In this document: piece after piece, positions 1-8,523 of the stretch
Position numbering within the stretch: position 1 is the first letter of the stretch
Layout of the letters: every line of letters begins with the position of its first letter
Assembly (NCBI RefSeq): GCF_004362975.1
Contig: NZ_SNXO01000026.1
Coordinates: forward strand, 1-32,993
Length of the DNA stretch: 32,993 bases
Direction: 5' to 3'
From: Aminicella lysinilytica
GTDB lineage: Bacteria; Bacillota; Clostridia; Peptostreptococcales; Anaerovoracaceae
Made by a program: the position numbers and the translations under genes
The notes under the pieces: generated by a model
The model's input: only the letters and a program-made list of their open reading frames with translations
What the model was told of the DNA's origin: nothing
Database searches by the model: none

Positions 1-154
1 AGACTGACCCTGTAAAAGCCGCATGATTTTGAAACAAAAAATAGCCGAATAACGGAGGCATATCACCATGCGTCTCTGTTTTGCGTTACTGAAATTAGTG
101 TGACACGAATTTCATACACCTTCATGAAACCTAGGGACCAAGCCGTTTAACGTA

Positions 155-202
155 AAAAGAGGCATATCGCATCAGAATTAGTCTAATGCGACAGCCCCTT
201 TT
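155..202 (-). terminator. Intrinsic terminator closing the long minus-strand operon
   Basis: Read on the minus strand this is a hairpin with an outer A-rich/T-rich stem (AAAAGGGGC against GCCTCTTTT) and an inner TCGCAT/ATGCGA stem, followed by a T run. It lies 25 bp past the stop of the M50 protease gene. The plus strand can form the same stem with CCCCTTTT, so it may also stop plus-strand transcripts. Positions 1-154 hold no gene I can support. GAGGCATATC occurs there at 55-64 and again inside this hairpin at 159-168. Confidence 0.75.
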
Positions 203-226
203 AATTATTAGTTATTTTTGTTAAAT

Positions 227-943
227 TTAGTAGATAATCGTCGTTACCAGCCAGTTTTCAATGAAACTGATACCCGGGTTCAAAATGTAACTGGTTATGT
301 TGAAAAGTACCAGGACAAGAAGTATAAGATACCCTTTGTCATAGACCTTCCAATACCAGCTGTATTTCTCCAGATTGAATATCTGAGTGATGATTCCGAA
401 GCCGTCTAACGGCGGTACCGGTATCAGATTAAATATCATCAGCACGACATTTATCATGACTACATACTGCAGCATCTGGATTATTACCGACCCTGCCGTC
501 GAAACGAAGAAGGCGCTGTTAGTATGCACTATTATATGCAATATAAACGAAAATAGTATTGCTATAAGGAAGTTCATAGCCACGCCTGCAAAGGCTACCA
601 GCATCTGGTCAAGCCTTTTGTGCTTGTAGTATCTCGGATCGATCTGCACAGGGATACCCCAGCCGAAACCCGCAAACAGCAGACACACGAAACCGATAAT
701 ATCCATATGCTTCACCGGATTGATAGTCAGCCTGCCCTGTAGTTTAGGAGTAGGATCTCCGCAGGCGTAAGACACTGCTCCATGAGCGAACTCGTGAAAT
801 GACAGTCCTATAACTATGCCCGGTAACATCAACAGTTCCGATATGAACCAGCTGCCAAAATCTGAAAACTGGCCATTGAGAAGATTCAACACTACCATAG
901 CCGCAATTACTATTGCCATCGGAGCTAAACTCTGTTTATTCAT
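227..943 (-). CDS. M50-family site-2 protease (membrane metalloprotease)
   Basis: A 238-residue polytopic membrane zinc protease of the site-2 protease (M50B) family, which cleaves substrates within the membrane. The HEFAH zinc motif is at residues 50-54 in an early hydrophobic helix. The second active-site motif, N-LIPVPPLDG, is at about 172-181 and supplies the third metal ligand, Asp. Several hydrophobic segments surround these. There is no PDZ domain and the length fits the short YwhC-like group rather than RseP, so it is probably not the sigma-factor regulating type. The start ATG overlaps the stop of the upstream 90-residue gene (TAATG), so the two are likely made together. It is the last gene before the terminator. 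The substrate is unknown. Confidence 0.88.
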   Translation of the reverse strand: MNKQSLAPMAIVIAAMVVLNLLNGQFSDFGSWFISELLMLPGIVIGLSFHEFAHGAVSYACGDPTPKLQGRLTINPVKHMDIIGFVCLLFAGFGWGIPVQIDPRYYKHKRLDQMLVAFAGVAMNFLIAILFSFILHIIVHTNSAFFVSTAGSVIIQMLQYVVMINVVLMIFNLIPVPPLDGFGIITQIFNLEKYSWYWKVYDKGYLILLVLVLFNITSYILNPGISFIENWLVTTIIY

Positions 944-1215
944 TATTCTCTTGTCAATCCTTCTATAGATTCCTGCAGTTCATCGATAGTCTTATTATGA
1001 GCGTCAACTCTTTCGCAGATATCCATTGCATCCTGCTCCAGTTCTTCGCCGGCCTTAGCCTTTTCATAATAGATCTTGCCGATCTTAGCAAATTCTATAT
1101 CGATTTCCTTTCTCTCAGCGCTTACTTTTCCCTTGAGTTTAGTCAGTTCGATCGCGTCGCCTGCTCTGTCCCCTGCCATCTTGGCTGCGTCTGTGATTTT
1201 GTCAAATAAAGCCAT
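943..1215 (-). CDS. Small coiled-coil protein, function unknown
   Basis: A 90-residue protein with no catalytic motif that I recognise. The N-terminus (residues 1-25) is an amphipathic Ala/Gly/Asp-rich helix. The rest is heptad-like and charged (about 28-88), consistent with a helical hairpin or coiled coil. It resembles the N-terminal part of short Firmicutes proteins that end in a zinc ribbon, but no Cys pair is present here, so it may be a shortened version. A strong GGAGGT site lies 6 bases ahead of the ATG. It overlaps the M50 protease start by one base, which suggests a functional partnership (inference). Confidence 0.75.
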   Translation of the reverse strand: MALFDKITDAAKMAGDRAGDAIELTKLKGKVSAERKEIDIEFAKIGKIYYEKAKAGEELEQDAMDICERVDAHNKTIDELQESIEGLTRE

Positions 1216-1238
1216 TACAATACCTCCATGTAAAATAG

Positions 1239-1997
1239 TTATTTGCAGTTTACCAGTCTGCTCTCTTTAGTAGTTATAAGCCTCTTCTTGGTCTCGAAGG
1301 ACTTCTTTTCAAGCTCCATATCGTAATCGATTCCCTTGAACTCTTCTCCCTTGTTGGAAGCTGCCACCTTGATGATTTCCACAGTCAGCCATGGATCGCA
1401 TATTAGCATAGGGCCCAGAGTATTAGTGAAAATGGAGTTGTTGACTATAGCCCCTTCTTCCCTGTTTTTACCGCAATTACCATATCCATATTCCAGTTTT
1501 CCGAAAGGCTCAGCGCCTGTCAGCACCAGATCGTTCATCTGTATCTGGTTACCTATCATCTGGAATTGTTGTCCATTATACACGCATTCGAACCAGTTGT
1601 CATCCCCGTATACATCATTATTTTCCGTGGCATACAGTGAAACAAGGCCCAGGCCTTTTATTTTGCTGCCGTCTGTTCTGACGATCTCACTGCCGAAAAG
1701 CCCAACGGACGTACCCGTTACGATGAGCGGTTTGCCGGCCTTGATAAACTCATCAAGCTTATCTTTGTACGGCAAAAGCCAGTCATACACTGCCGGGAAT
1801 GATGATATCTCCCCGGGAGCGCAGAAAATTATGTCGTAGTTTCCCGGATCGAATCCCTCAGTAGCAAAGTCTATCTTATTGACTGATACGGTCATGCCGG
1901 CCATTTCGCCGTAGCGTTTCAGTGCCAGCAGATTTCCACGTTCGCCGTGAAGGAACAAAGTGTCGGGAAACAGCCACGCGATCTTTAATTCACTCAT
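1239..1997 (-). CDS. gatD: GatD-like amidotransferase subunit lacking glutaminase residues
   Basis: A 252-residue homologue of GatD, the class I glutaminase that feeds ammonia to MurT for amidation of lipid II D-glutamate. Family features remain: an N-terminal P-D-x-L-F-L-x-x-x-x-G-N-L-L-A-L segment (about 11-26), DGSKIKGLGL after the nucleophile region, and a GYGN...EEG stretch before the C-terminal GP motif. The nucleophile elbow, usually ICGGYQ, reads TGTSVG at residues 94-99, so the catalytic Cys is absent. The usual TYLHGP motif reads TNTLGP, so the catalytic His is Leu. The ENHGGRT segment that holds the glutamine-binding Arg is also missing. It overlaps murT by 4 bp (ATGA). It is probably a structural subunit or a pseudo-glutaminase. 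The fold assignment is firm; the function is inferred. Confidence 0.8.
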   Translation of the reverse strand: MSELKIAWLFPDTLFLHGERGNLLALKRYGEMAGMTVSVNKIDFATEGFDPGNYDIIFCAPGEISSFPAVYDWLLPYKDKLDEFIKAGKPLIVTGTSVGLFGSEIVRTDGSKIKGLGLVSLYATENNDVYGDDNWFECVYNGQQFQMIGNQIQMNDLVLTGAEPFGKLEYGYGNCGKNREEGAIVNNSIFTNTLGPMLICDPWLTVEIIKVAASNKGEEFKGIDYDMELEKKSFETKKRLITTKESRLVNCK

Positions 1998-3352
1998 TTG
2001 TTACCCTCCTCTTTGATATATTTTTCCATATGTTCGTAGGTGTGGAGCCAGGTTATCAGGTAGATATTATCTGTCTCCGCCTCCTCTATTTCCTTGAATA
2101 TTACGTTAACATCCTCTGTATCGGCAACAGATATCATGGACGGATCCACGCCCTCGTATATGAATCTGTTGACAGTATCGTAGCACACATGGTCTGAGAA
2201 ACAGAAGTACTTCTCCACGTCGGACCTGACCAGTTTGGAAAAGTCGCAGTCGTATGCATAGAACGATACGGCGTAATGAGGTATCAGATCTACCAGCGGG
2301 CAAAGACCCAGGCAGACCATTTTTCTGTTGGGATCGTTGGCCATTACGTTGATACTTGTCTGCAATGTCTCCGGATTCTCCTGTTTGATACGCATGTACT
2401 TGATGGTCTTATTCTTATACTTGAGTATCTCGAATCTCCCTCCGACGTTCTTGAAGTTTCCGAAGGCCTTCGCTGAATCTTCCAGACTTATACCTGCCAG
2501 TTCCTTAGCCACGGCCGCCGCCGCCGAATAGTTGTATATCATGTATGGCGTGTCGTAAGGCATATCGAAGTCTACGCCGCCTATCTTGAATTTCCTGTTT
2601 GTAAAGTCCGCATCGGTCACGCTGTAGTCAGCCTCGGCATTGCTGGAATGACCGCAGTTGACGCAGTGGAACCTTCCTATGCCGTCGGTATTATAATAGT
2701 CAAAGGCTATCTTATGATGGCATTTAGGGCAGGCCATGGTAACATAGCTGGCGTCTTTATTAAAGGCTTCAGCATGTTTCTCTGCTCCGTAAGTTACTAC
2801 TGTCTTTCCATCGTCATCAAAGGACTTGGTGCGAGGCTCGTCGTTATTCAGAAACAGTCTCAGATCTCCGCCGGATACGGCGTCCTTGAGTTTTCTATAG
2901 ATATAATCAGGGTCTCCGTTACGCTGGACCTGATCCTTCTGCAGATTTGTAATGAGAAGATTCGCCGCCGGCAGCTGTTCTCTTATGACAGGTACATATC
3001 TCTCATCTGTCTCGAAGATATAATAATCAGCCTTGACGGTGCCGCCCAGTGAGGAAGCCTTGATCAGCGCGGTGCACACTCCGTAAATCAGGTTGGCCCC
3101 TTCCAGATTAGATACTACCTTCTTACCGTTAGCCTTGAATATGTGGTTGATAAGATTGTTAGTCGTAGACTTTCCGTTAGTGCCCGTTATGAACAGCACC
3201 TTCTCCGGATCTATTCCCTTGAAATGGGACACCATCAGCGGATCTATCTTCATGGCCTTTTCTCCGGCCAGATTGGTGCCTCTGGACTTGTCCACCATGC
3301 TTATGAGAAAGTTAATGAACTTTCCGAACCACAGTGCTAAATGAAATTTCAT
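1994..3352 (-). CDS. murT: MurT-like lipid II ligase/amidotransferase subunit
   Basis: A 452-residue Mur-ligase-family protein. The ATP-binding loop GTNGKST is at about 57-63 and EGAN follows. The MurT-specific zinc ribbon (CPKC and CVNC) lies between about 207 and 235, and a DUF1727-type C-terminal domain follows. In the known enzyme this subunit activates the D-Glu carboxylate of lipid II with ATP and receives ammonia from GatD. Here the N-D-N-x-x-D-G-R-D stretch of DUF1727 is replaced by GLCPLVDLIPHY, although YDCDF just after it is kept. The usual FRDQxDRxGE motif reads QKDQVQRNGD. The ATPase core is therefore intact and the partner-facing part has diverged, matching the changes in GatD. 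It overlaps miaB and gatD by 4 bp each (ATGA). Confidence 0.85.
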   Translation of the reverse strand: MKFHLALWFGKFINFLISMVDKSRGTNLAGEKAMKIDPLMVSHFKGIDPEKVLFITGTNGKSTTNNLINHIFKANGKKVVSNLEGANLIYGVCTALIKASSLGGTVKADYYIFETDERYVPVIREQLPAANLLITNLQKDQVQRNGDPDYIYRKLKDAVSGGDLRLFLNNDEPRTKSFDDDGKTVVTYGAEKHAEAFNKDASYVTMACPKCHHKIAFDYYNTDGIGRFHCVNCGHSSNAEADYSVTDADFTNRKFKIGGVDFDMPYDTPYMIYNYSAAAAVAKELAGISLEDSAKAFGNFKNVGGRFEILKYKNKTIKYMRIKQENPETLQTSINVMANDPNRKMVCLGLCPLVDLIPHYAVSFYAYDCDFSKLVRSDVEKYFCFSDHVCYDTVNRFIYEGVDPSMISVADTEDVNVIFKEIEEAETDNIYLITWLHTYEHMEKYIKEEGNK

Positions 3353-4674
3353 CTGATTCTTCCCTCCAGACTGAAGGTCTTTCCTTCTGTTATCTCTACG
3401 TCGACGAAATTGCCGACCATGTTTTCCTCTCCCTTAAAATTAACCAGCTTGAATCCGTCTGTACGACCGCTGAAGGCATTGCTGTTTCTTTTGCTCCTGC
3501 CTTCTACCAGGACCCTCTCGATCCTGCCGTCATACACGGCGTTTTTCTCTGCGCTGATAGAATTCACCAGTTCAACCAGCCTGTTGAACCTCTCATGCTT
3601 AACATCCTCCGGTATCTGATCCTCATAATCGGCCGCCGGCGTTCCCTGACGCACTGAATATAAGAAAGTGAACGCCGAATCATATCTGACCTGAGCCACC
3701 AGATCCAGTGTCTCCTGAAATTCTTCCTCAGTCTCTCCCGGGAATCCAACGATTATATCCGTTGAAATCGTTATGTCGGGAACTGCCTTCCGAAGTTTAT
3801 CCACCAGCAAAAGGTAACTGTCTCTGTCGTAATGCCGGTTCATGCGCTTCAAAATATTGGAACTGCCCGATTGTACCGGTAGATGGACATTCTTGCAGAG
3901 CTTGTAGCACCTGGCAAAAGCGTCTATCAGATCATCCGACATATCCTTTGGATGGGATGTCATGAATCTTATCCTGTCAATACCGTCGATCTCTGCGATC
4001 AACCACACGAGCCCCGCAAAGTCCACTTTGTCCCCGCCTGCGTTTACGCCTTTATAGGAGTTTACGTTTTGTCCCAGGAGCATTACCTCCCTGACACCGT
4101 CCACCGCAAGAGCCTGTATCTCCCTGACTATATCCTCCGGTCTGCGGCTGCGTTCACGGCCGCGGGTGTATGGCACGATGCAGTATGTACAAAAGTTATT
4201 GCAGCCGAACATTATGTTCACCAGGGCTTTGCTCTTGAAAAGCCGTTTGGCCGGCAGGCCTTCTACGATCTCGCCGCCGTCTGCCCATATCTCCATTTCC
4301 TTATCTTTCTCCTGCAGAACATTATTCAGGAGTTCCGGAAATCTGTGGATATTGTGAGTGCCGAAGATTATGTCTACCCAGGGGTATTTGGTCTTCAAAG
4401 TATCTATTATAGGTTGCTGCTGCATCATGCAGCCGCAGACGCAGACTATGAAGTCCGGCTGGTCTTCCTTCCTGCGTTTAAGCTGACCGAGGGTTCCGAA
4501 GAATCTTTTATCGGCGTTGTCGCGAACGCTGCATGTGTTGATAATAGCCACTGTTGCGTCTTTTCGCTCCGCCACTTCTTCATATCCCATATTCGTCAGC
4601 ATGCCTGCCAGTATTTCCGAATCGTGTTCATTCATCTGGCAACCAAAAGTTGTAATGTGAAAAGTCTTATTCAT
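3349..4674 (-). CDS. miaB: tRNA-2-methylthio-N6-dimethylallyladenosine synthase MiaB
   Basis: A 441-residue radical-SAM methylthiotransferase that adds a 2-methylthio group to i6A37 of tRNAs reading UNN codons. The N-terminal UPF0004 domain carries Cys12, Cys48 and Cys82 for one Fe-S cluster. The radical-SAM CxxxCxxC is Cys158, Cys162 and Cys165, followed by VPYTRGRERSR, the MiaB-type hallmark. A C-terminal TRAM domain occupies about 375-441. The start has an AAGGATC site overlapping the end of gpsA, 9 bp upstream. The next gene, murT, overlaps it by 4 bp. In many Clostridia miaB precedes mutS; here it precedes murT instead. Confidence 0.96.
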   Translation of the reverse strand: MNKTFHITTFGCQMNEHDSEILAGMLTNMGYEEVAERKDATVAIINTCSVRDNADKRFFGTLGQLKRRKEDQPDFIVCVCGCMMQQQPIIDTLKTKYPWVDIIFGTHNIHRFPELLNNVLQEKDKEMEIWADGGEIVEGLPAKRLFKSKALVNIMFGCNNFCTYCIVPYTRGRERSRRPEDIVREIQALAVDGVREVMLLGQNVNSYKGVNAGGDKVDFAGLVWLIAEIDGIDRIRFMTSHPKDMSDDLIDAFARCYKLCKNVHLPVQSGSSNILKRMNRHYDRDSYLLLVDKLRKAVPDITISTDIIVGFPGETEEEFQETLDLVAQVRYDSAFTFLYSVRQGTPAADYEDQIPEDVKHERFNRLVELVNSISAEKNAVYDGRIERVLVEGRSKRNSNAFSGRTDGFKLVNFKGEENMVGNFVDVEITEGKTFSLEGRIR

Positions 4675-4683
4675 TTATGATCC

Positions 4684-5685
4684 TTAAATTATGTGCATTT
4701 CGTTCTTTTTATCTCTGCCCATGAGCAGTTCTACGGCTTCTCTGGCGTCTATACGATCATTGATACAATCATAGATGGCCTCTGTGATAGGCATCTCCAC
4801 GCCTACCTGCTTAGCCAGTTCATAGGCCGCTTCAGTTGTAAACATGCCCTCAACGACCATGCCTACTTTCTTGGTGGCCTCAGAAGGTTTCATGCCCTCG
4901 CCTATCATTATACCGCAACGGCGGTTCCTTGAATGCATACTTGTGCATGTAACGATCAGATCGCCAACTCCGGCAAGTCCGGAAAAAGTTTCTATGTTAG
5001 CTCCCAGTTTGACTCCCAGCCTGCTCATCTCTGTGATTCCGCGGGTCATGAGGGCTGCCTTGGCGTTGTCTCCGAATCCGATACCATCTGATATTCCGGC
5101 TCCAAGTGCTATGATATTCTTCAGAGCGCCGCCCAGTTCTACACCGCAGACATCTTCATTGGTGTAAACTCTGAACCTCTCTGTCATGAATACTTCCTGT
5201 ATATACTCAGCCAGCTTGATGTCGCGTGATGCAACTGCAACTGTCGTAGGCAGGAATCTACCTACTTCTTCCGCATGGGACGGTCCCGACAATACTACGT
5301 ATTTTACATCAGGTCTCAGAATATATGCTATCTCTGACATCCTCATAAGCGTATGCTGCTCTATGCCCTTGGCAACATTCACCACTACCATATCATCATC
5401 CAGGAATGGGATGGCGCTTTCGAATGCGCTTCTGAAATGCTGTGCCGGCGCGGAAAACAGAGCTATGTCTGCTCCCTTCAGGGCTTCTTCTGTAGAGTCC
5501 ACTACTGTAAGGTTATCATTGAACTTGATACCCGGCAGATACTTTACATTTTCTCTGTGTTCCTTCATCTGAGCAATGTGCGCCTGATCTACATCGCATA
5601 TCTTCACCTGATGACCTTTATTACTTAAGGTAATAGCAAGAGCTGTTCCCCAGCTTCCTGCTCCTATTACTCCTATTTTCTTCAT
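4684..5685 (-). CDS. gpsA: NAD(P)-dependent glycerol-3-phosphate dehydrogenase
   Basis: A 333-residue cytosolic enzyme reducing dihydroxyacetone phosphate to sn-glycerol-3-phosphate, the backbone for phospholipids. The Rossmann motif GAGSWGTA is at 8-15. Conserved Lys106 lies in NVAKGIE, SGPSHAEEV is at about 133-141, and the catalytic Lys189 lies in GGALKN. LAGVGDLIVTC and SRNRRCG follow. Length is normal. Its ATG overlaps the stop of plsY (TAATG), so the producer of glycerol-3-phosphate is translationally coupled to the acyltransferase that uses it. Confidence 0.97.
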   Translation of the reverse strand: MKKIGVIGAGSWGTALAITLSNKGHQVKICDVDQAHIAQMKEHRENVKYLPGIKFNDNLTVVDSTEEALKGADIALFSAPAQHFRSAFESAIPFLDDDMVVVNVAKGIEQHTLMRMSEIAYILRPDVKYVVLSGPSHAEEVGRFLPTTVAVASRDIKLAEYIQEVFMTERFRVYTNEDVCGVELGGALKNIIALGAGISDGIGFGDNAKAALMTRGITEMSRLGVKLGANIETFSGLAGVGDLIVTCTSMHSRNRRCGIMIGEGMKPSEATKKVGMVVEGMFTTEAAYELAKQVGVEMPITEAIYDCINDRIDAREAVELLMGRDKKNEMHII

Positions 5686-6290
5686 TATTCTCCACCTTTC
5701 TTTTTGAAACGACTAAAACTTATGCTATCTTCTTCTCCATGTATGAGTCTTACGAAATTACTTCTATGTTTAAACAGCACCAGAAGCGCCATTATAGTAC
5801 CTACATAAATGAAATCCGGCTTCATAAAGTAACATTCCACCGGAAAAGCCAAACCTATTATTATGGATCCAAGGGAAACTTTCCTGGTGATCAAAACTGC
5901 AAGCACTACTATTACCAGCGATAGCAATCCCAGTCTCCAGTCTAAAGTAACTACTGCACCAAAAGCAGTAGCAACTCCCTTTCCGCCTTTAAATTTCAGG
6001 AATACCGGCCATATGTGACCTATAAATACAGCCAGGGCGCAGTACATAGCTGCATCCGGCGCAAAAATACAGGCCAGGCTGACGGCCAGGGCTCCTTTGG
6101 CAATATCTACTACCATAGTCACCAGAGCGGCCTTAGGCCCCAGTACTCTGAGTGTGTTGGTAGTTCCGGCGTTTCCACTGCCGGCTTTCTTGATGTCTAT
6201 ACCCTTCTCACGAGCCTGTAACGTAGATGGCGATATATTACCAAGGCAATATGAAATAACTATTACTAAAACAAACCAGGTATTTACCAT
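5685..6290 (-). CDS. plsY: Acyl-phosphate:glycerol-3-phosphate acyltransferase
   Basis: A 201-residue integral membrane acyltransferase that uses acyl-phosphate (made by PlsX) to form lysophosphatidic acid. The three signature motifs are present: SGNAGTTNTLR at 38-48, GHxWPVFLKFKGGKGVAT at 91-108 and KHRSNFVRL at 174-182. Hydrophobic segments separate them, as expected for the five-helix fold. It starts 3 bp past der with an AAGGA site. plsX lies in the same operon, so the substrate supplier, this enzyme and gpsA are encoded together. Confidence 0.96.
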   Translation of the reverse strand: MVNTWFVLVIVISYCLGNISPSTLQAREKGIDIKKAGSGNAGTTNTLRVLGPKAALVTMVVDIAKGALAVSLACIFAPDAAMYCALAVFIGHIWPVFLKFKGGKGVATAFGAVVTLDWRLGLLSLVIVVLAVLITRKVSLGSIIIGLAFPVECYFMKPDFIYVGTIMALLVLFKHRSNFVRLIHGEEDSISFSRFKKKGGE

Positions 6291-6293
6291 GTA

Positions 6294-7619
6294 TTATTGA
6301 TCCTTCTCTCTCTTTTCTCTGAATACGAACTTTATAGATGTGCCTTCAAAGCCAAAGGCATCCCTGATCTTATTTTCCAGATATCTCGAATATGAGAAAT
6401 GCAATAAATCGCGTTTATTGATCTGGAATGAGAACAGTGGAGGCTTGACGCCTACCTGTGAAACATAGTAGATCTTCAGTCTCTTACCTTTGTCTGCGGG
6501 AGGTTGTTTCATCATCATAGCATCTATTATCAAACTGTTCAACTGTCCCGTAGGTATACGGGTAGATCTTATTTCTGATACTGCCTTGGCTGTTCTCATG
6601 ACTTCGTCAAGTCTGAGCCTGTCCTTTACTGAAATAAACAGTATCGGAGCATAGGACATGAAAACAAGTTCCGAAGCTACTTTTTCCTTGAATTTTTTCA
6701 TAGTGTTGGTTTCTTTCTCTATAAGATCCCACTTATTCACTACGACTATTATGCCCTTACCGGCTTCATGAGCCAGGCCCGCTATCTTTTTGTCCTGCTC
6801 GGTGACGCCATCGTTAGCATCGATCATCACTATGCATACATCGCTTCGCTCAATCGCCGCCACGGCACGAATGACGCTGTATTTCTCAATATCTTCGTTT
6901 ACCTTGCTTTTACGTCTGATGCCGGCAGTATCTATCAGAGTATAATCATCGCCATCCCACCTGAATGGCGTATCTATAGAATCTCTGGTTGTTCCCGCAA
7001 TCGGCGATACTATTACTCTGTTTTCATTGATCAAAGCGTTGACTAATGAGGATTTACCGACATTTGGCTTTCCTATGACAGCCAGCTTGATGCTGTCATC
7101 ATCTTCCAGACCGGCTCCCTGCGGGAAGCTCTCTACTATGATGTCCAGAACGTCGCCAAAGTTCAGTTTGTTTGCAGAGGAAATCGGAATAGGTTCTCCT
7201 ATTCCAAGTTCATAAAAGTCATAGATGGTATCCGGCGGATTCAAAGGATTGTCCACCTTATTTACCAGAAGGATGACTTTCTTTCCTGTCCTTCTGAGCA
7301 TCGCCGCAACTTCTTCATCGGCTGCAGTCATGCCTTCCTTGCCATCTACCATGAATACTATTACATTGGCCATATCCATAGCTATCTGAGCCTGCTCGCG
7401 CATCTGAGACAAAATGACATCCTGATTGCTCATTTCGATACCACCTGTATCGACCAGACCAAAAGTCACGCCGTTCCATTCGGCTTCGGCATATATCCTG
7501 TCTCTGGTTACTCCCGGCGTATCCTCTACTATGGAAACTCTCCGGCCAACTATTCTATTGAAAAACGTCGACTTACCTACGTTAGGTCTTCCGACCACTG
7601 CTACTATCGGTTTACTCAT
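6294..7619 (-). CDS. der: Ribosome biogenesis GTPase Der
   Basis: A 441-residue double GTPase needed for 50S subunit assembly. The first G domain has GRPNVGKS at 10-17, DTGG at 57-60 and NKVD at 120-123. The second has GKPNVGKS at 183-190, DTAG at 230-233 and NKWD at 295-298. A KH-like domain fills the C-terminus. I chose the ATG at 7619 because GGAGG lies 8 bases ahead of it. An in-frame TTG at 7637 would add six residues but would place that ribosome site inside the gene. The start overlaps the end of ftsY by 8 bp. Confidence 0.95.
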   Translation of the reverse strand: MSKPIVAVVGRPNVGKSTFFNRIVGRRVSIVEDTPGVTRDRIYAEAEWNGVTFGLVDTGGIEMSNQDVILSQMREQAQIAMDMANVIVFMVDGKEGMTAADEEVAAMLRRTGKKVILLVNKVDNPLNPPDTIYDFYELGIGEPIPISSANKLNFGDVLDIIVESFPQGAGLEDDDSIKLAVIGKPNVGKSSLVNALINENRVIVSPIAGTTRDSIDTPFRWDGDDYTLIDTAGIRRKSKVNEDIEKYSVIRAVAAIERSDVCIVMIDANDGVTEQDKKIAGLAHEAGKGIIVVVNKWDLIEKETNTMKKFKEKVASELVFMSYAPILFISVKDRLRLDEVMRTAKAVSEIRSTRIPTGQLNSLIIDAMMMKQPPADKGKRLKIYYVSQVGVKPPLFSFQINKRDLLHFSYSRYLENKIRDAFGFEGTSIKFVFREKREKDQ

Positions 7620-8511
7620 TGAATATACCTCCGGCAAATTCTTCCGCGTTGAACTCTTCCAGATCTTCCATGCCCTCGCCTACTCCAAGGTATTTGATCG
7701 GCATGTCGAACTCATCGGCAATGGTTATTGCTATTCCGCCTTTGGCAGTTCCGTCCAACTTGGTTATTACTACTCCTGTCAATTCAGCAACTTCATTGAA
7801 TTCCTTGGCCTGAGATATGGCGTTCTTGCCGTTGGTTGCGTCAAGCACCAGCAGGGTCTCCCTGTCGGCCTCCGGATATTCACGAGATACTACTTTGTTC
7901 ATTTTTTCAAGCTCGGTCATAAGGTTCTTCTTCGTCTGCAGCCTGCCGGCCGTATCACAGATCAAAACATCTATTCCTTTTGCCTTGGCCGACTGTATAG
8001 CATCGAAAATCACAGCGCTCGGATCGGCGCCTTCCTGATGCATTACCGTATTCACTCCGATCCTGTCGCCCCATATGGCAAGCTGTTCGCCTGCGGCAGC
8101 TCTGAAGGTATCGGCAGCGGCAAACATTACCGTCTTGCCTTCTTCCTTCAGTTTATGACCCAGTTTGGCAATGGTAGTCGTCTTGCCACCGCCATTGATG
8201 CCTATCATCATTATAACAAGCGGAGTCTTATCCGAAAGCTTATTACGGTCTCCCTTATCTATGAGCCTTATTATAATATCAGTCAGGCCCTTTTTAATGT
8301 TCTTCGGCAGAGTTATCATATTGTCTTTAATATACTCGCGAAGTTCATTCATTATTTTCTCTGTCGTATCCATACCGATATCAGATGTAATGAGGATCTC
8401 CTCGATTTCATCCATCATATCCTCGTCGATCTTCTGACGCATAAACAATGCATCGCCGATACGCTCGGATAAACGACCGAAAAAGCCTTTTCTTTCTTTT
8501 GTTAAAGACAT
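7612..8511 (-). CDS. ftsY: Signal recognition particle receptor FtsY
   Basis: A 299-residue SRP-receptor GTPase that docks ribosome-SRP complexes at the membrane for co-translational insertion. It lacks the long acidic A domain of E. coli FtsY, as is usual in Firmicutes, and begins with a short basic segment and the N domain. G motifs: GINGGGKT at 104-111 (most homologues have GVNGxGKTT), DTFRAAA at about 134-140, DTAGR at 186-190 and TKLDGTAKGG at 250-259. A strong GGAGGT precedes the ATG. It lies 12 bp after smc and overlaps der by 8 bp. Confidence 0.97.
   Translation of the reverse strand: MSLTKERKGFFGRLSERIGDALFMRQKIDEDMMDEIEEILITSDIGMDTTEKIMNELREYIKDNMITLPKNIKKGLTDIIIRLIDKGDRNKLSDKTPLVIMMIGINGGGKTTTIAKLGHKLKEEGKTVMFAAADTFRAAAGEQLAIWGDRIGVNTVMHQEGADPSAVIFDAIQSAKAKGIDVLICDTAGRLQTKKNLMTELEKMNKVVSREYPEADRETLLVLDATNGKNAISQAKEFNEVAELTGVVITKLDGTAKGGIAITIADEFDMPIKYLGVGEGMEDLEEFNAEEFAGGIFNE
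7628..7632 (-). promoter_or_regulatory. Ribosome binding site deciding the der start
   Basis: GGAGG on the minus strand, 8 bases before ATG at 7619 and inside the last codons of ftsY. It favours ATG 7619 over the upstream TTG at 7637. Confidence 0.75.
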
Positions 8512-8523
8512 ATTAAACCTCCG

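Noticed and set aside
68-103. Possible 11-codon leader peptide (MRLCFALLKLV) with GGAGG 9 bases upstream
   Set aside because: No plus-strand gene follows, only a terminator for the opposite strand; it may be a chance frame.
3883-4680. Plus-strand open frame of 265 codons
   Set aside because: It is the antisense shadow of miaB; no ribosome site or family match is seen.
7612-7637. Upstream TTG start for der at 7637
   Set aside because: The GGAGG site lies between it and ATG 7619, so the downstream ATG is the better start.
7426-8472. Plus-strand open frame of 348 codons
   Set aside because: It lies antisense to ftsY and der, both clearly real, and its translation has no recognisable motif.
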